Below are positions 24,960 to 33,889 of a DNA stretch of 64,000 nt, piece by piece. The stretch covers positions 994,001 to 1,058,000 of the forward strand of contig NZ_CAKAKL010000002.1 of the NCBI RefSeq assembly GCF_916619195.1, read 5' to 3'. The DNA comes from Inquilinus sp. Marseille-Q2685 (GTDB taxonomy: Bacteria > Pseudomonadota > Alphaproteobacteria > DSM-16000 > Inquilinaceae). The translations under genes were made by a program, and so were the position numbers. The notes beneath the pieces are model-generated. The model was not told where the DNA came from. It did not search any database and saw only the letters and a program-made list of their open reading frames with translations. Within the stretch, counting starts at the first letter, position 1; every line of letters starts with the position of its first letter.

Positions 24960-26093
24960 ATGAGCTCCACTGAGCGCATCACCACCGATGTCGCCATCAT
25001 CGGCGGCGGCATCGCCGGCGCCGCCGCGGCCCTGGCGCTGCGCCGCATGGGCATGACGGTGCTGCTGCTGGAGCGCGGCTTCTGCGGCGCCCAGGCCAGC
25101 GGCGTGAACTATGGCGGCGTCCGTCGCCAGGGCCGGCCGCCGGAGCAGATCCCGCTGGCACAGCGGGCGCATGCGATCTGGCAGAGGCTGCCCGAGACGA
25201 TCGGCATCGACGGCGAATACATCCGCTCCGGCCATCTCAAGCTGGCGCGCAGCGAGGCCGACCTGGCGTCGCTGGAGGCCTATCAGGACCGGGTGCGCGA
25301 CCTCGGCCTCGGGCTCGAGATCGTCGCCGGCAACGCCTTCCGCGCCCGCTGGCCCTGGCTGGGCGACCGGGCCATCGCCGGATCCTGGTGCCCGGCCGAC
25401 GGCCATGCCAATCCGCGACTGGTGTCGCCGGGCTTCGCCCGCGCCGCGCGCAAGGCCGGGGCCGATATCCGCGAGCAGACCGCGGTGCAGGAGGCGGTGC
25501 GCGACGGCGACGGCTTCCGCCTGCTGGCCGGCGACGGGCTGGAGGTGCGGTCGCGCCTGCTGCTGAACTGCGCCGGCGCCTGGTCCGGCCGCTTCGCCGC
25601 CGCCTTCGGCGAACCGGTGCCGCTGGTCTCGGCCCATCCCAACATGGCGGTGACCGAGCCGCTGCCGCGCTTCATGGACGTCAATGTCGGGGTCGAAGGC
25701 GGCGGCATCTATGCCCGCCAGGTCCAGCGCGGCAACTGCGTCATGGGCGGCGGCCGCGGCGTCGCGCTGGATGCCGACCGCGCCCGGCCCGGCCGCAGCG
25801 CCATCGGATCTCTGCTGCGCCAGGCGGCGGAGCTGTTTCCGGCCCTGCGCGGTGCCCAGGTGATCCGGTTCTGGAGCGGGGTCGAGGGCGACACGCCCGA
25901 CCGCAACCCGGTGCTGGGGCCGAGCCGCACCACCCCCGGGCTGATCCACGGCTTCGGCTTCTCCGGCGCCGGCTTCCAGATCGGGCCGGCGGTCGGCGAG
26001 GTGCTGGCCGAGCTGGCGCGCGACGGCCGCAGCCCCACCCCGATCGAGGCCTTCGACATCGGCCGTTTCGCCGGAACGGCGGCGGCCGCCTGA
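24960..26093 (+). CDS. FAD-dependent D-amino-acid oxidase-like (DAO) subunit, HcnC/OoxB-like
   Basis: A 377-residue DAO-family flavoprotein: VAIIGGGIAGAAAALALRRM binds FAD; GVNYGGVRRQG follows; the C-terminal HGFGFSGAGFQIGPAVGEVL is the family closing motif. It should be the substrate-oxidising subunit that works with the 2Fe-2S and FAD/NAD genes upstream, as in opine oxidase, HcnABC or D-hydroxyproline dehydrogenase. The ATG at 24960 begins the domain at once; the frame runs back to 24741 only through repeat sequence. It is followed 31 bp later by the periplasmic binding protein of the same operon. Confidence 0.92.
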   Translation: MSSTERITTDVAIIGGGIAGAAAALALRRMGMTVLLLERGFCGAQASGVNYGGVRRQGRPPEQIPLAQRAHAIWQRLPETIGIDGEYIRSGHLKLARSEADLASLEAYQDRVRDLGLGLEIVAGNAFRARWPWLGDRAIAGSWCPADGHANPRLVSPGFARAARKAGADIREQTAVQEAVRDGDGFRLLAGDGLEVRSRLLLNCAGAWSGRFAAAFGEPVPLVSAHPNMAVTEPLPRFMDVNVGVEGGGIYARQVQRGNCVMGGGRGVALDADRARPGRSAIGSLLRQAAELFPALRGAQVIRFWSGVEGDTPDRNPVLGPSRTTPGLIHGFGFSGAGFQIGPAVGEVLAELARDGRSPTPIEAFDIGRFAGTAAAA

Positions 26094-26124
26094 GCATCAA
26101 CAACCGGAAACAGGAGAGAGCGAC

Positions 26125-27171
26125 ATGAACGGACGGACCACGACGGCGCTGCTGGCCACCACCGCGCTGCTGGCCTCGGGCGCGGCGATGGCGGAGACCA
26201 AGACCCTCTATGTCGGCATGAACGGCGGCGACATGGAGAAGGCCTACACCCAGCACGTCTTCCCGGATTTCGAGAAGACGAACGACGTCAAGGTGGTGGT
26301 CGTCCCCGGCACCTCCTCCGAGGTGCTGGCCAAGCTGCAGGCGGCCAAGGACAACCCGCAGATGCACCTGGCCTTCCTCGACGACGGCGTCATGGTCCGC
26401 GCCATCGGCATGGGGCTGTGCCAGAAGGCCGAGACGGCACCGGTGATGGCCGATCTCTACCCCGCCGCGCGGATCAAGGACGACATGGCGCTGGGCGTCA
26501 CCCTCACGGTGACCGGCCTCGCCTACAACACCAGGATGTTCGAGCAGGAGGGCTGGGCCGCCCCCGCCTCCTGGATGGACCTCGCCGATCCGAAATTCGA
26601 GGGCAAGGTCGTGTTCCAGTCGCTGTCCAGCAGCACCTACGGGCTGCACGGCTTCCTGATGTTCAACCGCATCCAGGGCGGCAGCGAGGACAATGTCGAC
26701 CCCGGCTTCGCGAAGTGGGGCGAGACCGTCGGCCCGAACGTGCTGGAATACATCCCGAGTTCGGCCAAGCTGTCGGAGATGGTGCAGACCGACGAGGCGG
26801 CGATCTTCCCGCTGACGCCGACCGCCGTCGCCAGCTTCGAGGACAAGGGCATCCCGGTCGCCTACGCCCAGCCGAAGGAAGGTGCCGTGGTGCTGATGGT
26901 CGCCGAATGCGTCGTCGCCGGGAATTCCGAGCCGGCGCTGGCGCAGAAGCTGGCGCAGTACCTGCTGACGCCGGAGGCGCAGGCCAAGGCGCTGCAATAC
27001 GGCAACCAGATCCCCTCCAACGCCAAGGTCGACGGCCCGACGCCGGAGACGGCGGCGATGGTGAAGGAGATGCGCGGCTATCTCGAGCACGCGGTCACGG
27101 TCGACTGGGACCAGATCAACGCCCACCGGCCGGAGTGGAACGACCGCTGGAACCGTACGGTCGAGCGGTAA
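26125..27171 (+). CDS. Periplasmic solute-binding protein, PotD/Fbp-like
   Basis: A 348-residue periplasmic protein with a signal peptide cut after ASGAAMA (about residue 22). The mature part (KTLYVGMNGGDMEKAYTQHV; VTGLAYNTRMFEQEGWAAP) fits the type II binding proteins for polyamines, opines or iron that pair with PotABC-type permeases. GGAGAG lies close to the ATG. It is the last gene of the operon and supplies substrate to the importer encoded at 20301-23033; the operon couples uptake to oxidation of the same compound. Confidence 0.92.
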   Translation: MNGRTTTALLATTALLASGAAMAETKTLYVGMNGGDMEKAYTQHVFPDFEKTNDVKVVVVPGTSSEVLAKLQAAKDNPQMHLAFLDDGVMVRAIGMGLCQKAETAPVMADLYPAARIKDDMALGVTLTVTGLAYNTRMFEQEGWAAPASWMDLADPKFEGKVVFQSLSSSTYGLHGFLMFNRIQGGSEDNVDPGFAKWGETVGPNVLEYIPSSAKLSEMVQTDEAAIFPLTPTAVASFEDKGIPVAYAQPKEGAVVLMVAECVVAGNSEPALAQKLAQYLLTPEAQAKALQYGNQIPSNAKVDGPTPETAAMVKEMRGYLEHAVTVDWDQINAHRPEWNDRWNRTVER

Positions 27172-27209
27172 GCGTCCCCGTTACGAGGCATCCCCTTCAT
27201 CGGGCTTGG

Positions 27210-27854
27210 TCAGCCCAGCCCCAGCGCCCGGCGGACGAAGGCCTGCAGCTCGTCCACCAGCCCAGCGGCGTCGTCGGTGCGGCCGTCGGCGATGGCGTGA
27301 TCGACGCCGCCATGGAAGGCGTAGAACAGCAGCACCGCCGTCATCTCCGGGTCATCCACCGCCCAGGCGCCGGCCGCGGCGCCGTCGCGCAGCAGCTCGA
27401 CCAGGCCGCGGACCGGTTCCATATGGCCATCGACGCGGCGCTGGCGCGGCAGGAAGTCCGGCGTGTGGAACAGCACGTCGTGCAGCTCCACCTGGTCGAG
27501 ATAGCCGTGCACGCCGCCTTCCAGCCAGGCGGCGAGCCGGCCGGACCAGTCGGCCGGGTCGAGCTTCGCCTGGGCCGCGGCGATGCGGGCGCTGAACCGC
27601 TCGGAGAACCGCTCGCGCAGCGCCTCGACCAACGCCTCCTTGCCGGCGAAATACAGATAGAAGGTGCCCTTGGCCACGTCGGCCGCCGCGACGATGTCGT
27701 CGATGCTGGTGCCGGCGATCCCCTTCTTCAGCACCAGCGCCTCGCCGGCGTCCAGCAGCTCGCGCCGGCGCACCTCCGACGGCTTGGTCCGCGGCCTGGC
27801 CGCCCCTGCTTCCGCCGCGGCCGGCCGGCGTCTGCGCGTCTGGGTCTCGATCAT
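27210..27854 (-). CDS. TetR family regulator
   Basis: A 214-residue TetR protein. After a basic lead (RRRRPAAAEAG) comes the HTH with GIAGTSIDDIVAAADVAKGT followed by FYLYFAGKEALVEAL, then helices for ligand binding. It is convergent with the ABC/oxidase operon and divergent from the LacI-type gene; no obvious target sits beside it. The ATG at 27854 is preferred to 27890, because the latter adds a tail unlike the family. Confidence 0.88.
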   Translation of the reverse strand: MIETQTRRRRPAAAEAGAARPRTKPSEVRRRELLDAGEALVLKKGIAGTSIDDIVAAADVAKGTFYLYFAGKEALVEALRERFSERFSARIAAAQAKLDPADWSGRLAAWLEGGVHGYLDQVELHDVLFHTPDFLPRQRRVDGHMEPVRGLVELLRDGAAAGAWAVDDPEMTAVLLFYAFHGGVDHAIADGRTDDAAGLVDELQAFVRRALGLG

Positions 27855-28198
27855 CGCCGCACTCTGCGTCGATCCGGCGGCGGGATGCAACCGCCGGGAG
27901 GACCGCCCTCCCCCGCCGCCTCGCTCTTGCGTGCCGACAGCCGTCCATGTTACCGGTCACATCAATAAGAACGACAAATCGACCTCAAGGCCATGGGGAG
28001 GGCCGACACCATGCTTGCCATCGATCTCATCCAACCGAGCGCAGGGACCCTCCGGTCCCGCCGATGACGCGTTCCGCGGCCTGCCGCGCCTTCGCGCGGC
28101 CCTGCCCCGCCACCGCGGTCCGGACGCGCCGGGATGCGCGGCCCCGTCGGCGTGCGGCTGGGCGCAGGAGCGCCGCGCGGCCGATCGGGAGCCAAGCC
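27855..28198. other. 344-bp divergent region between TetR and LacI-type genes
   Basis: No coding frame is convincing. It holds the GntR-like operator at 27947-27962 and the promoters of both flanking regulators. A frame from 27947 runs into the LacI gene but shows no protein-like character before 28199. Confidence 0.4.
27947..27962. promoter_or_regulatory. GntR/LacI-type operator
   Basis: ATGTTACCGGTCACAT differs by one base from the palindrome ATGTTACCGGTAACAT recognised by E. coli GntR (ATGTTA-N4-TAACAT), a LacI-family protein. It lies 236 bp before the LacI-type gene and 92 bp before the TetR start, suiting autoregulation of the regulator-plus-transporter unit. Confidence 0.6.
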
Positions 28199-29254
28199 AT
28201 GCCCAAGCGTTCCCTCCGCCCGACCATGCGGGACGTGGCCCGTCTCGCCGGGGTCTCGCCGATGACCGTGTCCCGGGTGCAGGCCGGCAGCAGCCGGGTG
28301 GCGCCGGAGACGCGGGACCGGATCCGCCGCGCCATCGATCAGCTCGGCTATGTCGACGACAAGGTCGCCGCCGCCCTGTCGTCGCGCCGCACCGGCTTCA
28401 TCGCCACGCTGGTGCCGACCATCACCAACTCCAACTTCGCCGACACCGCGCACGGGTTGTCGGAGGTGCTGCGCCGAACCGGCTACCAGCTGCTGATCGG
28501 CTACACCCTCTACCGCATGAGCGAGGAGGAGGCGCTGGTCCGGGCGATGCTGGAGCGCCGGCCCGAGGCGATCGTGCTGGCCGGCATGCACCACACCGAG
28601 GCGGCACGCACCATGCTGCGCAGCGCCGGTATCCCGGTGGTCGAGATCTGGGATTGCGGCGCGGCCGATCCGATCGACCGGGCCGTCGGCTTCTCCAACA
28701 TCGAGGCCGGCCGGGCTGCGGCGCGGCATCTGATCGCGCTCGGGCACCGCCGGATCGGCGGCATCGGCCCGGCGGTCGACGGGGATTCCCGCGACTTTCG
28801 CGGCGGCGCCCGCCTGGCCGGCTTCGCCGAGGTGCTGCGCGAGGCCGGGCTGCCGACCGATGCCATGGTCCATCGCGGCCTGGTGCCGCTGTCCTTCGCC
28901 GGCGGGGCCGCCGCCATGGCCCAGCTGCTCGACACCGCCGGGCCGATCGACGCCGTGTTCGCGGTCTCGGACCTCGCCGCCGTCGGCGCCCTGATGGAGT
29001 GCCATCGCCGCGGCATCGCCGTGCCCGGGCAGGTCTCGATCCTGGGTTTCGGCGATTTCGAGATCGGCGGACAATGCGTGCCGGCGCTGTCGACGGTGCG
29101 GATCGATGCCGCGGGCATCGGCCGCCGGGTCGGCGAGCTGCTGCTGCGAATCCTGGAGGCCAAGGACGACGCCCCGGCCCCGCCGCGGGTGATCGATGTC
29201 GGCTTCGAGATCGTCGAACGGGGCTCCACCGCCAGACGGCCGCGCCCCGGCTGA
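28199..29254 (+). CDS. LacI family regulator, GntR-like
   Basis: A 351-residue LacI-family repressor. The HTH reads MRDVARLAGVSPMTVSRV near residues 10-27 and the hinge is DDKVAAALSSRRTGFIATLV; the periplasmic-binding-like core follows. Its N-terminal pattern is close to E. coli GntR and IdnR, and a GntR-type operator lies upstream. ATG at 28199 has GGGAG 7 nt before it. The sugar ABC importer genes follow in the same direction from 80 bp downstream, so it probably controls them in response to a sugar or sugar acid. Confidence 0.92.
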   Translation: MPKRSLRPTMRDVARLAGVSPMTVSRVQAGSSRVAPETRDRIRRAIDQLGYVDDKVAAALSSRRTGFIATLVPTITNSNFADTAHGLSEVLRRTGYQLLIGYTLYRMSEEEALVRAMLERRPEAIVLAGMHHTEAARTMLRSAGIPVVEIWDCGAADPIDRAVGFSNIEAGRAAARHLIALGHRRIGGIGPAVDGDSRDFRGGARLAGFAEVLREAGLPTDAMVHRGLVPLSFAGGAAAMAQLLDTAGPIDAVFAVSDLAAVGALMECHRRGIAVPGQVSILGFGDFEIGGQCVPALSTVRIDAAGIGRRVGELLLRILEAKDDAPAPPRVIDVGFEIVERGSTARRPRPG

Positions 29255-29334
29255 CACCCCGCTTCCGGCCGCCCGGAAGCCACCAGCAAGACGGCGCAAG
29301 CCGCCACCCATTCCTCAGCTCTGGGAGAAGTCTC

Positions 29335-30720
29335 ATGCCCAAGATCGGTCTCCGCCATCTCACGGCGGGTTGTGCCCTGGCCCTCGGCCTTGCCGCTGTC
29401 GCGCCCGTCCAGGCGCAGGACACGCTCACCGTCTGGTTCACCAAGGGCTTCTACAAGGGCGAGGACGACGCCCTTTTGGCCCTGATCGACCGGTACCAGA
29501 AGGCGACCGGCGTCAAGGTCGAGCTGTCGCTCTACTCGACCGAGGACTGCATCGTGAAGTCGGTCGCCGCGGTCGAGGCCGGCACGCCGCCGGATGTCGG
29601 CTACTGCACCACCTTCGACTTCCGCACCACCGGTCAGTGGGCCTATGAGGGCCGGCTGGAGGATGTCAGCGACGTCCTGACCCCGATCAAGGACCAGTTC
29701 CAGCCCGACGCGCTGGCCACCACCTTCCTGACGAACGGCAAGACCGGGCAGAAGGCCTATTACGCCTTCCCGATCGAACGCCAGACCATGCACATCTTCT
29801 ACTGGAAGGACATGCTGCAGGACGCCGGCTTCAGCGAGGCCGACATCCCCGGCACCTGGAACGAGTACTGGGACTTCTGGTGCGGCAAGGTGCAGGACGC
29901 CCTGCGCAGCAAGGGCAAGCGCATCTACGCCATCGGCCATCCGATGAGCGTCGCGGCCTCGGACACCTTCTTCAGCTTCCTGACCTGGGCCAACGCCTAC
30001 AACGTCAAGATCGTCGACGAGAACGGCAAGATCGTGCTCGACCAGCCGGAGAACCGGGCGGCGATGATCGAGGCGGTCAAGGGCTACAGCTCGATCTTCA
30101 GCCGCGGCTGCACCCCGCCCTCCTCGGTCAACTGGCTCGACACCGACAACAACGTCAACTTCCACAACAAGACCACAGTCCTGACCCACAACGCGACGAT
30201 CTCGATCCCCAGCAAGCATCTGGACGATTCGACCAACCCGTCGCTGAGCGAGGAGCAGCGGGCCCAGGCGAAGAAGAACTACGAGGAGAACATCCGCACC
30301 ACCCTGTTCCCGAAGAAGCCGGACGGCGGGACGCTGCCGAACCTGGCGGCGACCAAGACCGCGGTGATCTTCGCCGATTCCAAGAACAAGGCCCGGGCCA
30401 AGGAGTTCATGGCCTTCATGATGAAGGACGAGAACCTGACGCCCTTCGTCGAGGGTTCGGTCGGGCGCTGGTACCCGGTGACCAAGTCCGGCGCCGCCCG
30501 GCCGTTCTGGACCGACGGCAGCGACCCGCACCGCGCCGTGGTGTCGAAGCAGTTCACCGAGGGTACCGTGCCCTTCCCCTTCGTCTACAACTACCACTTC
30601 ACCACGGTGAATGCGGAGAATGTCTGGGCCAAGGCGCTGAACCGCGTGGTCCAGGACGGGGTCTCGCCCGACCAGGCGGTTGATGAGATGATCGCCCGGA
30701 TCAAGGAAATCGCCGGTTAG
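29335..30720 (+). CDS. Sugar ABC transporter solute-binding protein (CUT1 type)
   Basis: A 461-residue periplasmic protein with a signal peptide ending in VAPVQAQ (about residue 28). The mature part is a type I/UgpB-like solute-binding protein (LTVWFTKGFYKGEDDALLAL; WNEYWDFWCGKVQDALRS; EFMAFMMKDENLTPFVEGSV). It delivers an oligosaccharide, sugar alcohol or sugar acid to the two permeases that follow. The ATG follows GGGAGAAG. The frame stays open far upstream inside the LacI gene, but the signal peptide fixes this start. No sugar-specific motif is evident. Confidence 0.92.
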   Translation: MPKIGLRHLTAGCALALGLAAVAPVQAQDTLTVWFTKGFYKGEDDALLALIDRYQKATGVKVELSLYSTEDCIVKSVAAVEAGTPPDVGYCTTFDFRTTGQWAYEGRLEDVSDVLTPIKDQFQPDALATTFLTNGKTGQKAYYAFPIERQTMHIFYWKDMLQDAGFSEADIPGTWNEYWDFWCGKVQDALRSKGKRIYAIGHPMSVAASDTFFSFLTWANAYNVKIVDENGKIVLDQPENRAAMIEAVKGYSSIFSRGCTPPSSVNWLDTDNNVNFHNKTTVLTHNATISIPSKHLDDSTNPSLSEEQRAQAKKNYEENIRTTLFPKKPDGGTLPNLAATKTAVIFADSKNKARAKEFMAFMMKDENLTPFVEGSVGRWYPVTKSGAARPFWTDGSDPHRAVVSKQFTEGTVPFPFVYNYHFTTVNAENVWAKALNRVVQDGVSPDQAVDEMIARIKEIAG

Positions 30721-30795
30721 GACCGGCCTGCCGGCCCGGTCCCGCGTGACGCCGTGCGGGCCGGGCCGCAGCCCTTTCGAGAGAGGACCCAGCCG

Positions 30796-31677
30796 ATGAC
30801 CGCGACCACGATCCATGCGATCCCGGCCGCCTCCGGCGGCAGCCACCGCCGCACCTGGGCGACCTGGGGGGCGATCCTGCTCATCCCCTACATCGCCGTG
30901 TTCCTGGTGCTGGTGGCCTACCCGGTCGGCTACGGGCTCTATCTCGGCGCCAACCCGGCCAGCTACCGGCGTCTGTTCGCCGATCCGATCTTCCTGACCG
31001 CGGCGGTCAATACCATCCTGTTCCTGCTGATCGCGGTGAACGTGAAGATGGTGATCGCGCTCGGCCTGTCGGGATTCTTCGCGGTGCCGCGCTGGTGGAT
31101 CCGGCTGCTGCTGGTGCTGTTCATCCTGCCTTGGGCGGTGCCGTCGATCCCGACCATCCTGTCCTTCCGGGTCATGCTCAACCCCGAGACGGGCATGATC
31201 AACCAGCAGCTGTTCCAGCTGTTCGGCATCTTCGAGGGGCCGCCCTGGCTGACCGATCCCTGGCTGGCCTTCTTCGGCGCGGTGGTGGTCCACATCTGGA
31301 AGTCGCTGCCGTTCTGGACCCTGATCCTGCTGACCGGGCGCCTGGCCATCGCCCGCGACCTCTACGAGGCCGCGTCGGTCGACGGCGCCTCGCGCTGGCA
31401 GCGCTTCCGCTTCGTCACCTGGCCGTCGGTGGCGGCGCTCTACGTCACCTCGGTGATCCTGTCGACGATCTGGACGCTGGGCGACTTCAACAGCGTCTAC
31501 CTGCTGACCGGCGGCGGCCCGAACGATAGCACCCAGGTGCTGGCCACGCTCGGCATCCGCTACCTGCGCAACAACGCCCTCGACCTCGGCGTCGCCTCGA
31601 TCATCGTCGCCATGCCGCTGGTCCTGCCGCTGGTCTTCGTCATGGTGAAACGCCTGTCCAAGGGAGGCGAAGCATGA
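30796..31677 (+). CDS. Sugar ABC permease 1 (MalF/UgpA type)
   Basis: A 293-residue permease with six predicted helices. The EAA motif is YEAASVDGASRWQRFRFVTW, which contacts the ATPase. The start at 30796 follows GAGAGGA. It overlaps the second permease by 4 bp. No cognate ATPase gene follows, so the pair probably uses an ATPase encoded elsewhere. Confidence 0.92.
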   Translation: MTATTIHAIPAASGGSHRRTWATWGAILLIPYIAVFLVLVAYPVGYGLYLGANPASYRRLFADPIFLTAAVNTILFLLIAVNVKMVIALGLSGFFAVPRWWIRLLLVLFILPWAVPSIPTILSFRVMLNPETGMINQQLFQLFGIFEGPPWLTDPWLAFFGAVVVHIWKSLPFWTLILLTGRLAIARDLYEAASVDGASRWQRFRFVTWPSVAALYVTSVILSTIWTLGDFNSVYLLTGGGPNDSTQVLATLGIRYLRNNALDLGVASIIVAMPLVLPLVFVMVKRLSKGGEA

Positions 31678-32510
31678 AGCGCTGGCTCAACGAGGCGGCC
31701 CTGATCCTGATCGCCGTCCCGGTGGTGCTGTGGACCCTGGTGCCGCTGTACCACCTGTTCGTCCTGGCGATCTCGCCGCAGGACGCGGTGCTGGCCGGCG
31801 CGCTGTGGCCGGAGCACCCGACCTTCTCCAACTTCCTCACCGTGTTCCGGCAGCAGCATTACTATCTCAGCAACTTCTGGCTGCAGCTCGGCAACAGCTT
31901 CCTGATCGCGGTCACCACCGGGGTGGCGACCCTGTTCGTCGCCACCTGCGCCGCCTTCGCCATCAGCCGGCTGCGGGCGCGGGGCGGCCGCCAGGTGATG
32001 AATCTGGCGCTGGCCACCTACCTGATCCCGGCCGCCTTCCTGGCCGTGCCGATGTACAAGACCATGGGCTCCTACGGCCTGCTGAACACCCAGGCCGCGC
32101 TGATCCTGGCGATGATCGCGTTGGCCTCGCCCTATGCCATCTGGGTGCTGAAGCAGGCCTCCGACAAGCTGCCGCGCGAGTTGGACGAGGCCGCGATCAT
32201 GGACGGCGCCAAGCCGCTGCAGATCTTCCGCATGGTCTATCTGCCGCTGATGCGCCCGTCGCTGGTGGCGATCGGCATCTATGCCCTGCTGCTGGCCTGG
32301 AACGAGTATCTCTACGCCTTCCTGCTGCTGTCGAGCGAGCAGGCGGCGCCGCTGTCGGTCGGGCTCGGCATGTTCCTGTCGGCCGACGATTCCCCCTGGA
32401 ACCTGCTGATGGCGACCGGGCTGATCTACGCCGTGCCGCCGGCGGTGATCTACTATGTCTTCCGCAACGCCATGACCAGCGGGCTGACGGCCGGGGCGGT
32501 CAAGGGCTGA
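31674..32510 (+). CDS. Sugar ABC permease 2 (MalG/UgpE type)
   Basis: A 278-residue permease, six helices. Its EAA motif is LDEAAIMDGAKPLQIFRMVY, followed by LPLMRPSLVAIGIYALLLAW. The ATG overlaps the previous stop (ATGA), giving coupled translation. It ends the operon, and a bidirectional terminator follows at 32533. The missing ATPase is unusual for a complete-looking CUT1 unit. Confidence 0.92.
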   Translation: MKRWLNEAALILIAVPVVLWTLVPLYHLFVLAISPQDAVLAGALWPEHPTFSNFLTVFRQQHYYLSNFWLQLGNSFLIAVTTGVATLFVATCAAFAISRLRARGGRQVMNLALATYLIPAAFLAVPMYKTMGSYGLLNTQAALILAMIALASPYAIWVLKQASDKLPRELDEAAIMDGAKPLQIFRMVYLPLMRPSLVAIGIYALLLAWNEYLYAFLLLSSEQAAPLSVGLGMFLSADDSPWNLLMATGLIYAVPPAVIYYVFRNAMTSGLTAGAVKG

Positions 32511-32532
32511 CCGGGCGCTCAGCAAAAGAAAA

Positions 32533-32555
32533 GGGCGGCCTCAGCCGCCCTTTTT
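32533..32555. terminator. Bidirectional rho-independent terminator
   Basis: GGGCGGC (32533-32539), loop CTCA, GCCGCCC (32544-32550), then TTTTT; the other strand has an A-rich lead AAAAGAAAA that gives its own T-run. It separates the convergent sugar permease and zeta-subunit genes. Confidence 0.93.
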
Positions 32556-32576
32556 CGTTCAGCGAGGAGACCGGCC

Positions 32577-32909
32577 TTACTTCGGCGTCGCCTCGGTCAT
32601 GATCTGCTGCCGCGCCACGGCCAGCAGCGCGTCCATCTTCTTGCGCAGCCGGTGGTCGGACAGGTCGACGTCGTGGATCTTCAGATCGGCATAGACCTTG
32701 TCGTGCACGTCCTCGTCGGTCTGCTTCTCGAAGTCGGACATGATGACCTCCTTCGCATAGGCCTCGGCATCGGCGCCGGTCAGGCCCATCAGCTCGGCCG
32801 CCCACAGGCCCAGCAGCTTGTTGCGCCGGTTCTGGATCCGGAACAGGAGCTCCTGGTCGTGCTGGAACTCCGCCTCGAACGCCTGGCCCCGCGAGTCGAA
32901 CGTCGTCAT
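32577..32909 (-). CDS. DUF1476 protein, F1-ATPase inhibitor zeta subunit
   Basis: A 110-residue protein starting MTTFDSRGQAFEAEFQHDQE, the DUF1476 signature. In Paracoccus denitrificans this is the zeta subunit, a natural inhibitor that blocks ATP hydrolysis by F1FO-ATPase by binding at the catalytic interface. The remaining helices (RNKLLGLWAAELMG; SDHRLRKKMDALLAVARQQ) fit the four-helix fold. The ATG at 32909 is chosen by family start. It is divergent from purC, a neighbourhood common in alphaproteobacteria, which gives a taxonomic clue. Confidence 0.92.
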   Translation of the reverse strand: MTTFDSRGQAFEAEFQHDQELLFRIQNRRNKLLGLWAAELMGLTGADAEAYAKEVIMSDFEKQTDEDVHDKVYADLKIHDVDLSDHRLRKKMDALLAVARQQIMTEATPK

Positions 32910-33012
32910 GCCGTATCCTTCCACCTGCCCGCAGCAGCGGGCGCATCCCATAGCGGAGGATATAGCGTCTCCGGCCGTCCGGGTCACGCCCGGAGGCGGA
33001 CGGGAGCGCGCA

Positions 33013-33041
33013 ATTGTTTACCAGAGCCACGCTTGCTATAT
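33013..33041 (+). promoter_or_regulatory. Sigma-70-type promoter for purC
   Basis: TTGTTT (33013-33018), 17-nt spacer, TATATG (33036-33041), in an AT-rich dip about 80 bp before the purC ATG. Confidence 0.55.
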
Positions 33042-33121
33042 GTGCGCGGGCGTGGACGGCCTTTCCGGGACGTCCCGACCCTTTTTGCTGTTGGCATCAC
33101 CCGTTCCATGGACGCTTCCAC

Positions 33122-33889
33122 ATGAGCCGCCGCAGGCGCATCTACGAAGGCAAGGCCAAGGTCCTGTACGAAGGGCCGGAGCCGGGCACGATCGTCCAGT
33201 ACTTCAAGGACGATGCGACGGCGCATAACGGTCAGAAGAAGGCTGTGATCTCGGGCAAGGGGGTGCTGAACAACCGCATCTCCGAGTACCTGATGACCCG
33301 GCTGTCCGAGATCGGCGTGCCGACGCATTTCATGCGCCGCCTGAACATGCGCGAGCAGTTGATCCACGAGGTCGAGATCATCCCGCTCGAGGTGGTGGTG
33401 CGCAACATCGCCGCCGGCTCGTTCTCCAAGCGCTTCAACGTGCCCGAGGGCACGCCGCTGCCGCGCTCGATCATCGAGTACTATCTGAAGTCGGACGAGC
33501 TCAACGACCCGATGGTGTCGGAGGAGCACATCACCGCCTTCGGCTGGGCCAACGCCCAGGACCTCGACGATATCGTCTCGCTGTCGCTTCGGGTGAACGA
33601 CTACCTCACCGGCCTGTTCCTCGGCATCGGCCTCAAGCTCGTCGACTTCAAGCTGGAGTTCGGCCGCCTGTACGACGAGAACGACGAGATGCGGATCGTC
33701 CTGGCCGACGAGATCAGCCCGGACAACTGCCGTCTGTGGGACGTGCAGACCAACGAGAAGTTCGATAAGGATCGCTTCCGCCAGGACCTCGGCGGCGTCC
33801 TCGAGGCCTATCAGGAAGTGGCCCGGCGCCTCGGCATCCTGCCGGAAGGAAGTGTCGTCGACATCCGTGAGAGCCAGGTCGCCCCATGA
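33122..33889 (+). CDS. purC: SAICAR synthetase
   Basis: A 255-residue phosphoribosylaminoimidazole-succinocarboxamide synthase: ATP-dependent joining of CAIR with aspartate in purine synthesis. Diagnostic stretches are [38 protein letters not shown] and [11 protein letters not shown] with the metal-binding acidic set [13 protein letters not shown]. The length is typical. It is followed by purS with a 4-bp overlap, starting the pur operon, which is then interrupted by 4.5 kb before purQ. Confidence 0.97.
   Translation: MSRRRRIYEGKAKVLYEGPEPGTIVQYFKDDATAHNGQKKAVISGKGVLNNRISEYLMTRLSEIGVPTHFMRRLNMREQLIHEVEIIPLEVVVRNIAAGSFSKRFNVPEGTPLPRSIIEYYLKSDELNDPMVSEEHITAFGWANAQDLDDIVSLSLRVNDYLTGLFLGIGLKLVDFKLEFGRLYDENDEMRIVLADEISPDNCRLWDVQTNEKFDKDRFRQDLGGVLEAYQEVARRLGILPEGSVVDIRESQVAP

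Noticed and set aside
27664-29334. A longer N-terminus for the sugar-binding protein running back to 27664
   Set aside because: The signal peptide and ribosome-binding site at 29335 define the start; the upstream part lies over the LacI-type gene.
28510-31293. A 927-codon open frame on the minus strand opposite the sugar ABC genes
   Set aside because: It reads as low-complexity Arg/Gly/Asp-rich sequence with no family pattern, and it mirrors well-supported genes on the plus strand; a GC-rich shadow frame.
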